DNA of 64,000 nucleotides, taken from Trogon surrucura (Eukaryota; Chordata; Aves; Trogoniformes; Trogonidae). The first letter of the stretch is position 1; each line of letters starts with the position of its first letter. The notes under the pieces are model-generated. The model was given only the letters and a program-made list of their open reading frames with translations. It was not told the origin of the DNA and ran no database searches. Position numbers and translations under genes: made by a program. Positions 50,521 through 62,931 of the stretch are shown piece after piece. The DNA lies in the NCBI GenBank assembly GCA_020746105.1, contig CM036632.1, positions 3,720,001 through 3,784,000 of the forward strand, given 5' to 3'.

Positions 50521-52300
50521 ACATGCGGGAGAAACTGGTGGAAATTCAAACAAGAAATCTTAATTTCTTCGCTCCCTTCTCTGTACGTCTGTCAGCTCTA
50601 CTGTAAGCTCTTTTCTGAGAGAGATCTAAAGCTCAGAATACTAAACCAATAAAGCAGGAAAGACCTGGCCAGGTGTCTCAGTAGGCAGCTGATGTTATCT
50701 GCAGCATGGTGAGCTTCCTGAGTCCTGTTGGAATTTGGCCTTCAGGAATACAATCAAGTTGATTTGGTTACTTGAACAAAATAGAAGATTGTTCATAGAA
50801 ATAGATGCAGTCTAGGCTTGTGTGTTGTGTTTTTGTTGACATGCTGGGTTTTTAGTTAGATATTTGGGCACTGAAATACATCGGACGAAAGAAATATTTG
50901 AATTTGAATGGTAACACTGTGCATCCTGTAAGCTGTGGCCTCATTTCTGGTTTTATTTACCACCTTTCCTTCCACAGCAAGAGGGAGAGTCCCTTGCAGG
51001 AGCCTTTGGCATCAATGTGGATGAAAGGTCTATCAGTTGTCTTTTCTGGCTGCCAGCAAGCAGAAGAGGAGGTCCTTCCAGCAGATCACCTTTCTTCTGG
51101 CCGTAGGAGCATGGCAGGAGATCTGCAGTGAGCGTACAGTTCCCCAGACTTCAAAGAAAGTGGAGTTTAGAGTGAGTGGATAACATACAAGACGTGCTGG
51201 ATCTCAGAGGCAGCTAAACTATTGATTCACTGGAAGCTAAAAAGACAAATATTTCCAAGCCGAGGGGTTTCACAAGCTAGTAGAGGAGTAGTCAGAATCT
51301 GCTGTAGAAAAAAAAGTCAAAATGTACCTGGGAAAAAATAAATATTAGATCTCAGCTGGTTTTGTTATTTAAGGGTTTAGAGAGTGATGGGCTCCAGACT
51401 CCATTTTAACAGGGTAGGTTTAAAAGGTCTGTGTTAATCTTTTATGCCAACTCAGTCTTATCAAGAAGACAAAGCTGTGCAAGCGGGCTGCTGCGGGGTA
51501 AGAAAAGGTAGGAAGTTACAGCAAATGAGCTAAGCCAACCCTTTTTCCTCATCCCATCAGTAACTAGTCTGCAAGTAAAGGCACAAGCACCCCGGGAAGT
51601 TGACTCGTCTGTTTGTAGCTCCGAGGGACTAACACCAGCGCTTAATTTTTCTTCTGTCGCTTAAGTGTCCCACTGGCCTTGCTCTGAAGCACAAGTGTCT
51701 TGTACTCCCCGTGAAGCACTGTGTTAGAATTTGAATTAGCTAAGCTTGCCAGTATTTATTAATGATTGTACACATTGCCTTAGCTACTTAGATGTTTAAC
51801 TGGGTAAATGAGTGGTTTGGATAATAGTCGGATATTTGTATGCTGGGAAGTTAATTTCTAAGGGGAGGTTTGTCAGAGAAGTGCTGGCAGACCCATCACT
51901 GAAGTAGTCAATAGTGACACTAAAATAAAGTTTTAATTTGTGATAATATTTTGCATTTCTAAAGGAGTTTTTATCAGAGGATCATAAGGCCTTACATAAA
52001 CATGAATCATTTAAGCCTCGTAACTTCCTGGTGATTATACACATTTTATATGTGGGTGAGTGTGGAAGATGAATTACAAATATCAGACAGTGAGTCAGAG
52101 AAAGACTTTGGAAAGAAAATCCTGTATTTCTGATTCTGCTTGCCTGAGCTGTCATTTGGTTAATACTGAAGAGATCAGGGCATGACTGTGGATTCTCCCC
52201 ATTACTTTATGATCGAGTGACTTTTCAGGTGTAGCTAATGCTGTCAGAGCTATGATGTTGCACCACTGCACCCAATAGCATCCTGTACCCTGGGAAATTC

Positions 52301-52460
52301 TGTTACAATTGACACTTGTTTCCTTAGAACATCTTCCAGGTTTGGCTCATTTCGTCTCACTGGAGTTAGCAATTGGCATTCTGAGGTCACTCTCTGCTTT
52401 ATGATATGATAAACCTTTCCCACCTTGCCGTGGATGCTTTTGTTTCCAGTTGTCCTCCAG
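52301..52460 (-). pseudogene. MYH16: MYH16 remnant: S2 exon LEDNWKQK...HKAESDLRM
   Basis: LEDNWKQKHPRQGGKGLSYH then KAESDLRMPIANS in one frame fits LEDNWEQEKK.RAEVEKARRKAESDLKMTIDN with equal spacing. NLEDVLRKQVSIVT in another frame fits the following LDLEEVVKKRDMEI, so a frameshift separates them. LEDNW is unusual for fast myosins (LEGSLEQ) and supports MYH16. Confidence 0.93.
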
Positions 52461-52580
52461 CTAGCTGAAAAGAATGGAATCAGTGTGAAAAAGAACTTTG
52501 TATAGGTGCTGTTTATCAGAAGGACCCAAGATATCAAAAATAGTCCATCTAAAATAGAGACCACAGCAGCTGCACCTCAC

Positions 52581-52657
52581 CTCATGCCCACTAGTGGTAG
52601 GTTTGCTCTTTTTCTTGGCCAGGTGGTTCACCTTGTCCTCGTCACCTTGCAGTGTTC
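52581..52657 (-). pseudogene. MYH16: MYH16 remnant: S2 exon LQGDEDKVNHLAKKKSK
   Basis: Reads LQGDEDKVNHLAKKKSKPTT then SGHE, ending at donor GTGAGG. It corresponds to LQAEEDKVNHLTK...L..(Q)IHE, and the next remnant (52301-52460) continues with LEDNW, so exon order and junction are preserved. Confidence 0.94.
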
Positions 52658-53062
52658 TAGGAAGGGAGAGACCAAGACTAGTGCAGAGAGTTGGGTGAGA
52701 AGCTAGCTACTTTGCCCTGGCATTGGACTGAAAACACAAAGAACAGATTCATCGGAGGTGCTTCCTGAAAGCAGCAGGCCCTTCCTGTGTGCATTTCCAA
52801 CAGGCCCAGAGAGACTCGGTGCAGCATCGACTCTTACAGAAGGGTCCTGCTCGCCCTCAGCAGTTTACGTAGCTCTTTTGGGCAGTGGCACAAATTGGCA
52901 ACGCTTCACTGTGCTGCCATGAGTTAATACTTAGAAAAACTCGTCCCCCTTCCTGTTTGTGCAGCATGCTGTAGTCTGGCAAGCAATGTTTTTAATTCCT
53001 TTCCTCAGACTGGGAGAATGAGAATGGGAGAAAGTGAAGAAAAATGGAGCAGTTATTTCTGC

Positions 53063-53140
53063 CTGGTGAACTTCCTCCAAAGACCTCTTCTCGTTTTGGA
53101 ATTCAGTGACTGAGTCATTCTAAGCAGAGAGACCTGAAGT
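53063..53140 (-). pseudogene. MYH16: MYH16 remnant: S2 exon NDSVTEFQNEKRSLEEVHQ
   Basis: TSGLSA, TAG (53120-53122), NDSVTEFQNEKRSLEEVHQ in one frame corresponds to TGDLSLREDSI.KLQKEKRALEELHQ. The stop replaces an arginine codon. Confidence 0.9.
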
Positions 53141-53896
53141 CGGGGTTCAAACTCTGCGGTCTAATGCCTGCAGACAGGAAAGGAAACATCACACGGGTTT
53201 TGTGGATCACACACGCCGTTAGCGGCATCAGGACAAAATGTCACGGGAAACTTGTATTTCTTTAGAAGAAATCTGAGATTCAGTTAATAAATTCTGAGAC
53301 ATATGAGGCATCTGTGAATGTAACATCCTGTGGATGTTAACACTGACTTCAGAAGAGGCAGCAGACAGCCACATGGCTGCTAGAGTAGAGATTTAAAACT
53401 TCTCCAATTATATTAAATCAAAAAAAGTTCAGATGCAGGAGCTGGAGAAGTGTTTCCCAAGGCTGGGTGGAAAGGAGTTACATGGCTGTGGTGGGGGGGC
53501 ATTTTATACGTAGAGGTCTACCAGGATTGCCTTGCAAATGTGGGCATAATTAATAAAGAATGTAGAAGAGATGCAAATGTCTTTATGTAGGGAGATCCCT
53601 AGAAATTGCTGTAAAATGACTGTTACTGTGGGGTAGAAGGGTGAAGTGTAGAATTAATCCATCCCATGTTATCTGAGATGGTGGAACACATCATAAGAAA
53701 CTGTGGCGGGGGAGGAATCTGCTGTGAGTGGAGGAGCTGTAATGGTTGTCGGGATTCATTTCCCTGAAGAATGAGGCAGAAGAAAAACCCTCTGTCATGT
53801 TTCACATCTGCTTTTCCTTCTGTTTTACCCAAGATATTCTCTAGCACCTTCCCAATTGCTGAGCTAATCCTCCAGCATCCGCTTGCTGGCACTCAC

Positions 53897-53994
53897 ATCA
53901 GCTGCTTCTTATCCAGGTTCTGGCTCAGCAGGTCCATTTTTGATTTCATCGTTTGGGTCAGGCACTCCTCAGCATCCAACAAGTTCTCTTGTTC
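53897..53994 (-). pseudogene. MYH16: MYH16 remnant: S2 exon EQENLLDAEECLTQTMKSKM
   Basis: Open from acceptor CATTAG to donor GTGAGT: EQENLLDAEECLTQTMKSKM, DLLSQNLDKKQLM. It corresponds to EQENL.DAEERLTQMMK.KMDLESQI, a MYH16/nonmuscle-like version of the segment (fast myosins have DAEERCDQLIK). The C-terminal part has diverged. Confidence 0.93.
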
Positions 53995-54531
53995 CTAATG
54001 AAGGAACGGGAATCTAGTGCTCATCCTAGGAAAGCTGCCACAAGTCCTGCCTCTTATGGTAGCAAATTTCATTTGCAAGAAACTTTCTGCAGAGTTTATT
54101 AAGATTCTTTTAGCATAGCTGTTCTTATTGTTGATCTGAATCTCTGTAACTCAGGGCATAGCTTCTTAAAGTTAGGCATCAAAAAATCTGTTTGTTTGGA
54201 CACACAGAGATCCTTCAAGAAAAGATTACATTTTAAAAAGATGCCTCCCTGACTTGGTGTAGATCGTGCTGAGCATCAGTCGTTGACGAGGAGGAGAACT
54301 TGGGACTTGCGACAACAGCTCCTTTGCTTTAGCCGTGAGACCTTTCAGTCCCCTCTGTTTCGAAGGACTTTATTTAAGATACGCTCAGACTGTCTGTGAA
54401 TCTCATGCATCATCCCCATATGCTCTTTATTCCTTCCATATTCTGAAAAGGAGCCTCTTATGAATCATTTGAGAAAGGCTGTGCCCTGCCTAAATGAATA
54501 CTAAGCCTTTAACCATCCCCTGTGGACAATG

Positions 54532-54707
54532 CTCAGCCTGCAGTCGGATGCAGAGGTCGTCCTTCTCCTGGCTGAGGGTGTCTGTCTGCTCCTCTGCTCT
54601 TTTGCATGTTCTGTGCCCTCCTGAGTCTTTGACACGATGCTTTTCATGTCCAGTTCTTTCAGTTACATTTCCTCCTCCTGTTGGGCCACAGTTAGTAACG
54701 ACTTCAT
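54532..54707 (-). pseudogene. MYH16: MYH16 remnant: neck-rod junction exon KSLLTVAQQEEEM-stop
   Basis: Acceptor ACATTCAG, then MKSLLTVAQQEEEM, TAA (54663-54665), LKELDMKSIVSKTQEG; a second frame continues RAEEQTDTLSQEKDDLCIRL then QAE. It matches KPLL.VARQEEEM.LKE...LTQEKNDL.LQLQAE at the start of the coiled coil. The stop replaces a lysine codon and a frameshift lies near 54605-54620. Confidence 0.92.
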
Positions 54708-57700
54708 CTGAATGTAACGAGATTGAACAATAAAGTTCCCCAAACAAGCCTTTTCTATCTAATGCTCCCTGAAAGCCCTGAGGTGGTCCTTTTATTATCA
54801 AATCCCAGTATATTTTTCAGATAGTTTCATATCTACAGTGTGAGTAATACAACTCCTAGAAAAGGTTGTTATGGTGCACAGGAGCGTATCTGCAGCCAGT
54901 ATAGAAATCTGGTCTGTCTTCCAGATTCTGAACTGATAGAAATGATTCCTGTAATGATGTAGATTCATATCGGGCCAAGTTGGACCAGACCCTTTGAAAG
55001 CTCTTTCTTTCTAAGGCTCTAGAAGTTCATTTGGTTTGCACTGGAGTTGGGAAAGTGAATCCTCAGGTAAAAAGGCATATTTTGTTTCACCTGTATGTGG
55101 AAAATTGGCTTTAACATAGTTTTATTTTGCTTAAGCTTGAGTGTCTCATTCAGTACTCTCTTTGCTCTCCCACAGAAAACCAACTGAATTATCCATCCTA
55201 GGACTAAGTGAGGAGAGTTGATTCTGAAACTGTCCCTTCATGCTGACAGTGTAGTCCTGCTTAAGAAAAGTGAACCAAGCAGCTTTGTTTCAGCTTTCTA
55301 ATGTTAATTAATAGTGAAATCTTGTATTCTCATACTCATAACCTCACCGCTTCTCTCTATGCTGTTTTGAGAAGGGGGAGTCTGTGTCTTGAATTTCTAA
55401 GATGCTCTTTCCACTCCCTGGAGGTAAGAGACTTAGACTCAGATTCCAGGGCTTTCTCCGTTTGTGAACTTTTCTGGCATTGATTTGGAAAGAAATCATT
55501 CAGGCCTCTTGCCCTGTTAATAATTAACAAGGAAGTCACTCGCTTTCTCAGTGTCTTTACTTAAGTGAGCATATCTGTTATTTTTTTCTCCCAGCCCTTA
55601 TCTTCCCTGCCCAGACATCCCAAGGTTCTCAGTGCCTGTAATTGCCACTGTTTAATTCTGCAGAACAGAACAACCTCGGAGTATTTTCCTCACCTTAATG
55701 CACAATTCCCACCCTCCCCAGAAAAGCAGCTGCAGAAAGTTTGGACAGTCTTCTGACTTGCCATCAGGCCTAGCCTGTAGCAAACAGATCACCTGGGATT
55801 TAGAAACAACTGTTTCCAGGAAATGTATGGAGGAGGGACTCAAAGTGTTCACTCTCAACCTTATGCAGCCCAACGCTGGGGTCAGTGTGTAATTTCATGG
55901 GAATGGGGTGGGCCTTGGTGCCCCACAGTTTTTTGGCATGTGAGAAGAGTCACAGCGGTTTGCTGACATAGGAAAAAGGACAACAGGATGTAATTTGTTT
56001 TAAAAAGTGCTACTGTGGATGTAGAAATTGAAGCTTTCATACACTAGAAGAAACAAATACTGCTGGAAATAGACTAGAAGCTAACTGAAAGGGTGTGTTT
56101 TGCCTCCTGTCTTTCCTCTTCTCCGTCCTGCAGCCGCAGATACCATAGGTAGTGACAAAAAAAGTGTACAAATTAGAATCAAAACCTTGTGACTCATCAA
56201 TGTATCGACCGTGACTGAGTTGAGGAGACTCACAGCATCACCATGTGAGTGAGGGTTTCTTGACAGGGATAGTGCTCACTACCAAATTACTGAGATCCTC
56301 CAGCTGCTGGTCGTTAGAGCGGATGCACGGAAGGTAACGGAGGTGCCCGGCTGTCTAGCTGCGATATCGCTCTGCTGCACGTGGAAAAAGCAGGAAAGCT
56401 TCATTGCTTTGCCGTGTACTGGGATGAAGAACTTGGAAGTCTCCGTTTCATTTCATGCTTCTTGCTAGTAAATGAATTACGTTAATGATTGGTTTCTAAT
56501 GCCGCCTTGGATTCATAGCATAGTTCCTAGATTTTTTGCCCAAGGATACTTTCTTTACAGCATCTTTTTGTACTGAATCCCTATCAGTAAGCCACGACCA
56601 CGACATCGCAGCACAGTCACAATCTTTGTCAGAGGTTTGTGTTTCATGTCTGTGTGGCCAGGACTCCATCACAGAAAAAATATCTTGGAAGAGAGCAGAC
56701 TGTTATAACCTGAAGTTCTAAGTCACTTTCAGGACTATGAAGTGCCGGACATGCCATGGATGTGTACCAGCACTCAGAAATGAGGATATTTTACTCCTTT
56801 GCTTTTACCTGTTGATTTATCCCGTTGCAAACTTGTCTGGTTACATTTACAAAAAGGATAAAATTTGAGGAGGCTATGGGGATGGAAGACTAACATTTAA
56901 GAATTGGATTCCATTCATTTTTAGCATGGATTTGCCCAGAGTTCTTTAGCCTTTTCTTTGTCCAAGGTGTCTGACTATAAAAAATAACATTAGGATCGAG
57001 CTAAGCAGCGTATAGTAAAGCAGGAGTGGAAACCTTTTCTTGATGAAACTCAAATATACTTTGTGCTCTCCTGTGCCAGGAAACACAGTGAGTAGTTTCA
57101 GTGATGGTGAAAAAGTGAGAGTAGTGATCTTGTGGCTGTTGCCTTTAAAAACAAGATCAGGGCAGTGTCTAGCCTACTCTAACCTCCATCCACAAGTTGA
57201 AATTTAAGGATAGAATAGGCTGGAGGAGTGATGAATATTGTGTAATTATTATAAAAATTTTGAAATGCAGATTTTAGGTTCATGCAAAGAACAGAATGCT
57301 CCCTTTTGCATGGCTGTTACAAGAGCTCCTTTCATTACGTTATGACAGAAACAAATGTGCAAAACTAATGATATATGCAGCTAATATTAGACAACTAAAT
57401 AGTCTCTCTCCATTTTCCTTTCCAGTCTTAAATTGGATAAATGATCAGTTAGTAGGATTTTTGCCTGACTAAGGAGTAGTAAAGAGCACGTGAGATTTAT
57501 CGCATAGCTTAAGGTGCACTTCATTTGCATTATATTAACTGCGCGGTCTGATTAAAAGTCAGGTTTGGGAGCATGGGTAAGACAACATTATATGCATGGA
57601 GAAATGGGTTGCTGTAGAAACTCTAACTCTGCAGCTATATCTACACCAAAGGCATGCTGAGTCATAACTGCCATCAATTTATTTAGCTCAATTTGGTAGG

Positions 57701-59383
57701 AGTAAACAGTACGTTGTTAAATCCAATTCTGTGCTTCTTTTCCCCCAGGTCAGTAGAGCCAAGCGGCAGCTCTGATGCTTTCTTATTGTCCGCCAACCCT
57801 GGAGGGATTATGCTGGGATTCAGGCTTTGGTATCTAAAATGAGAAAGACAGGTATAACGATAGAAGAACTACAGTTAGCGGCAGTGTGGAAAGGCTAATC
57901 GCTGCTTAACATCTTCTCTCATTGGGCTTCCGAGCGCCGCAGGCACGGCACTGAAACTGGTGGGAAGGACCAGTTTTGTGGATCACACAAACCGGTGTGT
58001 GCACATCCATTTCTGCCCATCCATGCAAAGTGGAAATTCTTGGAAGGGGATGCAGAAGCATTAGAAGTAGGAATTCATACTCGCTCCCTCTCTGATTTCT
58101 CGTGGACGAGATCACTGCACGGGATGCGTACCTCCGTCATCTGGAAGATGTGCATTCCGTAACCATGTTGGAATTCAAACAACATGAGTAACTGCCTATT
58201 CACAGCAGATTTATTTGCTGTTCTCTGCTTTCCATTACTTGCCCTTCCACTTTGTTATAAGTCCTAGGTGAAAACTTCAGTTGCTCTTCTCCTTTGCAAC
58301 TCACCGTTTCTGTGGTTGACCCTGCAAAAAAGCGGTTGCAGGAAGCAATGCAGCCTCATAAAGAATGGTGCCAATTTGTCTACTTCCAGGTTGTGTATTT
58401 CCTAATTCTTTGTGCTTCTCTCACAAAACAAGAGGTTTATTAGACATCCTGTCTCTAGCCCTGGCGCTTGGAAATGTCTCTCAGACATGTATTCTCACAG
58501 AATACATAAGAGATGCTCTTGAAAAGGAGTCACCTCCAGTGCAAATCTGTCTCAAGTGACCTAAGTTAGCAATTTATTGCTGTCCAGATGAACTACTAAC
58601 CAAATACAAATATGCATCCTTTTGCCTGCATTCTGCTTTGGTTTAGAGGTTGTCCTTTCATTGTTTACTGCTCTACAGAAGTCTTCAAACCCAAAGTGAA
58701 CGAAATCCTTGGAAGAGATGCTGCATTCACAATATATTGGGGGGTTTTGCACTCTAAGTCAGTCTCCTCTCTCTTATGCTAGTGCTGCTTTGCTTTTTAT
58801 GAGGCTGAGATGGAGTTGCACATGCAGGAAGTAAAAATAAGATACGACTCTGTCTATTTGACAGCTCAAAAATCCGAAAAGCCGCTTCCTAAACAATTTC
58901 CCATTCTCCTTTCAACTGCTGAGTCCTGGGCTGGGCTGCTGACAGTCCTGGTAGACAGCAAGTTTTTCTGCTTGATAGAAACCTGACATTTGTCTGGGCA
59001 GCAGAAGGCCGCTGACTGCCAGGAGGGGATTATGTAGCCTGTCATTAAGCCGGGACTGCACTCACGCTTCCATCTGTGCAAGCATGTTTCTGCAGCAGTG
59101 CTTCGTGGTGCCTTCGCTGAGCAAAATGAACGCAGTGTGTACCATCCGCCTCTCGGTGCTGGAGGGACAGATTTTTCAAGGACAGAGCTAGATTGTCTTT
59201 CAGCACGGAAGCACGCAGAGGCAGACACAGGCTGTTACCTGGATGAAGAGAGCGTTACAATGACAGGCTTAATCCTTTCCACAAAAGGATGATAGGGAGG
59301 CAGTAGGCACCAGAACCAATGACATTTGCTTGCCGACACATCGAGCTGGCAGTATTGATTGTGCCGTGTAACATTCACTCTAC

Positions 59384-59491
59384 CTGCAGCCTCCTGCTCT
59401 TGAAAGAGGACCTGGAGCAGGGACATGCTGGATTTCTGGAGCGAGACCACCACTGCTTTATTCAGGGGGTCGTGCTTCTCCTGTAGCTGCC
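59384..59491 (-). pseudogene. MYH16: MYH16 remnant: motor exon DPLNKAVVVSLQKSSMSLL
   Basis: Between acceptor CCACAG and donor GTAGAG the frame is open: QLQEKHDPLNKAVVVSLQKS then SMSLLQVLFQEQEAAG. It corresponds to WLEKNKDPLNETVVGL(F/Y)QKSS..LL..LF..E near the actin-binding face. No stop is present. Confidence 0.93.
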
Positions 59492-60734
59492 CTGTGGTAC
59501 TGTGTCACACCTGGAAAGGGAAGAAAAGGCGTGACCAGCTCAGATACAGTGAGAGAATAGCGTGGTAGTAGTTCATGAGAAAGCAGATTTCTGATTTTTA
59601 ACCTGCATAGAGAGAGGGAGAAATCCTCCGTGGGCATAGGGAAAGGAAGCGAGTTAATGCTGGCAGGGGAATAACATCAATGTACTCCCTAGAGGCTCGG
59701 GACTCATGGGGGACCCTTACCATGGAAATCCCATTTGCCCGGAATAAATGATTCTGCAGGGCTGCCAAAGGAAAGGATGTTGCGGAGAGATTATTTTTTT
59801 ACCTTTTAGGCTCATGCTTTGATATGCTGACAGAGAGGACAATGTGGCTTATAGACTGGTATAACCAAGCAAAATCAGAACATATTCCGGCACAGTCAAA
59901 AACCTGCTTGGTAACAAAGAAAGGAAATAGTTGCTGAGTGTAGAAAAGAAAGAGCAAAGGGCCTGTGAGTCATGCTCTGATCATGTTCTGTCAGTATGGC
60001 TGTGCAGTGGAGTATATGAATAACTGGTGGAATTTGATAATATGCTTAAATACTGTTCCCGCTGCTAAGCATTAGCACGGCTGCTTGACAACACAGCAGA
60101 GAGGCAAGTCACATCCACCAGGAAAGGCTGGACAAGCTGCAGTGAGCTGCAGGACTCTGGCTCTTCCAGCAACATGTAAGCAACAGAGCAAAAATGAATT
60201 TAGTCCGTTGGCCAATGTGCCTTTTGGGTAGCTTTCCTACAGCTTGGTGTTACTAGAAACAAGCCTTGGCCTGAGTTTTTGGGGCTTTGTTCCTTTTCAG
60301 AATATCTATAAGGATTATATTTTTAATCAAGGCCAGTGGCAACATGCTGAAGAGTCATGAAACAGCCTTGCTGTTCTTTGTACGTTAAAATGCCCAACTG
60401 TGGCGTCACTGGTCACACGTTCACACCATCAGTGTTCTCAGTTAATTGGTCCAGGAAAGGATTTCTGAGATGCACATTCTGTGCAGCAGAGCCAATCTCT
60501 GGCTGCAGTACTTCTTGTAAGTCAACAGAGACATACTAATTTGCACCAGCAAAGTGCTTTTTTTTCCTGGTGTTGCTTTGTGTTAAAACCTACAAAAGTC
60601 GATGTGATCTATTCATTGCAGGGGCTTGGCCTCTACGTCATGGCCTCGTGTCTGAGCTCGCTAAGCGCACGTTCCAGCTCACTCAGGGCCAGAGATGGGT
60701 ATGTATGGCAGAAACAGCGCTGGGCTGCACTTAC

Positions 60735-60948
60735 GGCGCCAGCGTAATGCACGACGGTGCTCAAAGTGAGCTTCTGCCCCTTTGCCATTGCCTTCGTTGG
60801 GCCTGAGGAATTTGGATGATTTGCCCAGATGGTTGTTATAGTGGCCTCCTCCGATGGCCATCAGTGGCCTTGGGGAACAAGCACATGCTGGCCAAACCCC
60901 TGGTTCTGGCACCATAGTGCTAAGAGGGTCTTTCTGCTCCAGCTTGTT
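60735..60948 (-). pseudogene. MYH16: MYH16 remnant: motor exon FPKATD / NNHLGKSSKFLRP / HYAGA
   Basis: Three frames read in succession: NKLEQKDPLSTM and CLFPKATD; YNNHLGKSSKFLRPNEGNGK and GAEAHFE; VHYAGA. They correspond to IEKP.GI.SILEE.C.FPKATD...YDNHLGKS.NF......GAEAHFELVHYAGTV. Between FPKATD and YNN there are 19 bases where 21 are expected, and 7 bases separate AHFE from VHYAG where 3 are expected, so two frameshifts lie in this exon. Confidence 0.93.
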
Positions 60949-60979
60949 CCTGCTTTCACCCTGGGCCTGGTGATGCTCT

Positions 60980-61021
60980 GGAGCTCTCCAGACCGGTGAG
61001 GTGAGTAACTTTGTCAGCTGC
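60980..61021 (-). pseudogene. MYH16: MYH16 remnant: motor exon start ADKVTHLTGLESS
   Basis: After AATAG the frame reads AADKVTHLTGLESS, fitting (V)ADKV.(H/Y)LMGL.SS. It is followed within about 30 bases by sequence belonging to residues roughly 100 positions further along the motor, so the exons between are deleted. Confidence 0.75.
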
Positions 61022-61600
61022 TATTGAAGGGAAGATTAACATGTTCATCTGAGTTACAGGACAAAAATGACTCATTGTCCCCATCACCTTGCTGCGTACA
61101 GGCTCTGCTTGCAGGGGCAGGCAAGCTCTCCAGCCCTGCTGGGAACTCAGAAGGACAGGAGGGAGCTCCATCCCTTCACACACACACACACGTCATCCAG
61201 CAGAGCTTGCTGGGCAGAGCCGAGGCAGTGACACACACCTCTAACAAGGTGTCTGGGCTCCTGTGTGCCCTGGGAGGTATCTGCCTGTTTGCTCCACCAT
61301 GGCTCCAAAACCACCTGCAACACAGGGCTGTTCAGCAGAGACGGATCAAGTCCTTAGCTGACAGCTCGGCCATCTGGCTAGGCCTGCTGCCCTGTGGCAG
61401 CTGTGAATGCCAGCTCTGACTCTCAATAGCACATCTGTTCATTTTTAAAAATAAAATAAAAATCAGTGTGTTGTTTAAAGTCACTTTATAGTCCCTGGAA
61501 GTAAGAGTCTGGTTTTAGCAGCATTTTCAATCTTAACAAACCGGCTGAGCTCTCAGCGTGCTGGCTTTGTGCTGTCACCAAGCATAAGATCTCAACTTAC

Positions 61601-61685
61601 CTCCGAGTTGTCCATCGCTGCCGGCTCATCTCTTGGCTTCTGCTTGAGCTTCATAGTACCCAAGTGCATGATAACCCTACTCAGC
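61601..61685 (-). pseudogene. MYH16: MYH16 remnant: intact motor exon MHLGTMKLKQKPRDEP
   Basis: Acceptor TTCACAG and donor GTAAGT enclose 85 open bases: LSRVIMHLGTMKLKQKPRDE then PAAMDNSE. It matches LTGAIMH(F/Y)G.MKFKQKPREEQAE.D.(T)E, with no stop or indel visible. Confidence 0.95.
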
Positions 61686-62931
61686 CTGTGAACACAGATC
61701 CTCTCTTCTGGATTGGAGCCCAGGACATCAAAGGCCACCTGGCAGAAGGGACACAGACCCACACAAGGGAATTCTTAATCTGTACCACAAGCTGGAAGCC
61801 GGCCCATAGTGCTAAACATCTAAAACAATTTTCCAGCCCATTGAAATCTGACCAGCCAGGTGCCTTCAGACTAGAATGGGACAGAGTAGCCTGACGTAGC
61901 TGTAAAGCAGCATTCTGCTTTTCTTTCATATACAGATTTACGCTAGGTAAGAACCACGTGCTTTGACAGCAGTTCTTCTAAATGTGTCTGATAACAAGAG
62001 CAAAATGCAGCATATCACCTGGGATATCAGCTCATTCCACTCTTCACTGTGCTTTTTAAAATCAGCAGGACACGAGCAGCTACATCCCCTTATAGCAGTT
62101 ATCCCACGTCTCGGGTAGCACAGATACGGAGGAAGTGTAGCTCTGCTGGAACATCGTGCTTGGCTCTCACAGCGTGCCCGGCAAAGGGAGAGCGCACAAC
62201 TCCCGGCGTGCCAGAGAATCTTGCGGCGTGTTACTCGCGAGCCATGATTTGGGACTGCCTGTCTTAGCGGCTATGAAAATCGTATCTGCTTTGTACAAAA
62301 GGCTTGTTTGCAATGTACAAATCCTGGAAGCTGTAAAATACCAACAGCTGCTGGAAAGGGCACTGTAAGTTCAGCAGCTGGAGACTGTTTGATCTCTCTG
62401 TAGCTCAACTCCTGCTCTCAGGAGCCAGCAGATACTCTCAATAAGCTCTTTTCAGTAACAGATACGCTTCAAAATGATATTAAAAAGGAAAACGTGTGTC
62501 AAAACCAGACAAAGGGTCAAGTCTTCCTCCTACAAAAGCTGCTCCTTGAGATTACATATGTATGCGAGATGAGCAGGTTTTAACCCATGGTCTCTGCCAC
62601 AGCTTTCAGATCTGTCAGTTTTCAGGCTTCAAACAAACCCTACAACTAGCTCGTTTGAAGTCCTGCAAACCCCAGGCCATCGAACGTTAACCAGAAACTC
62701 CTACGTCAAGCTCATTTGCTCTGGAGCAGATCTTTTACATTCAGGCTTCGGCTCACAGACAATTGAACAAACCTTTAGGCTATCCCTAGCTTCGATTCTA
62801 GCAGCTTATTTATCCTTGGGTTGAAGAGGCTGAATTTTAATCCTAGGGAAAACTTAGGCCGGGGTGGGGGAAGGGGGGCCAGCATCCTGTTTGCTGCATT
62901 TTCAATTTCACTGATGTTTCTCCAAACTTAC

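Noticed and set aside
56290-56345. Minus-strand SNDQQLEDLSN, similar to rod segments with QQ(L/V)(E/D)DLE.
   Set aside because: It would be out of order relative to the other remnants, and the matching exon is already accounted for at 52.3-52.7 kb.
57910-58000. Minus-strand FQCRACGARKPNER as a possible converter exon (VFFRAG.LARLEE.R).
   Set aside because: Needs a gap and agrees at few positions; could be chance.
58905-59010. Minus-strand SGFYQAEKLAVYQ as a possible MYH16 exon (SNFYREQLNKLM).
   Set aside because: Position is collinear, but only a few residues agree; too weak to list.
61300-61375. Minus-strand SQMAELSAKDLIRLC, resembling the myosin segment LMG..SADLI..L.
   Set aside because: The better match to that segment is ADKVTHLTGLESS at 60980-61021, which fits the exon order; this one would be redundant and is probably chance.
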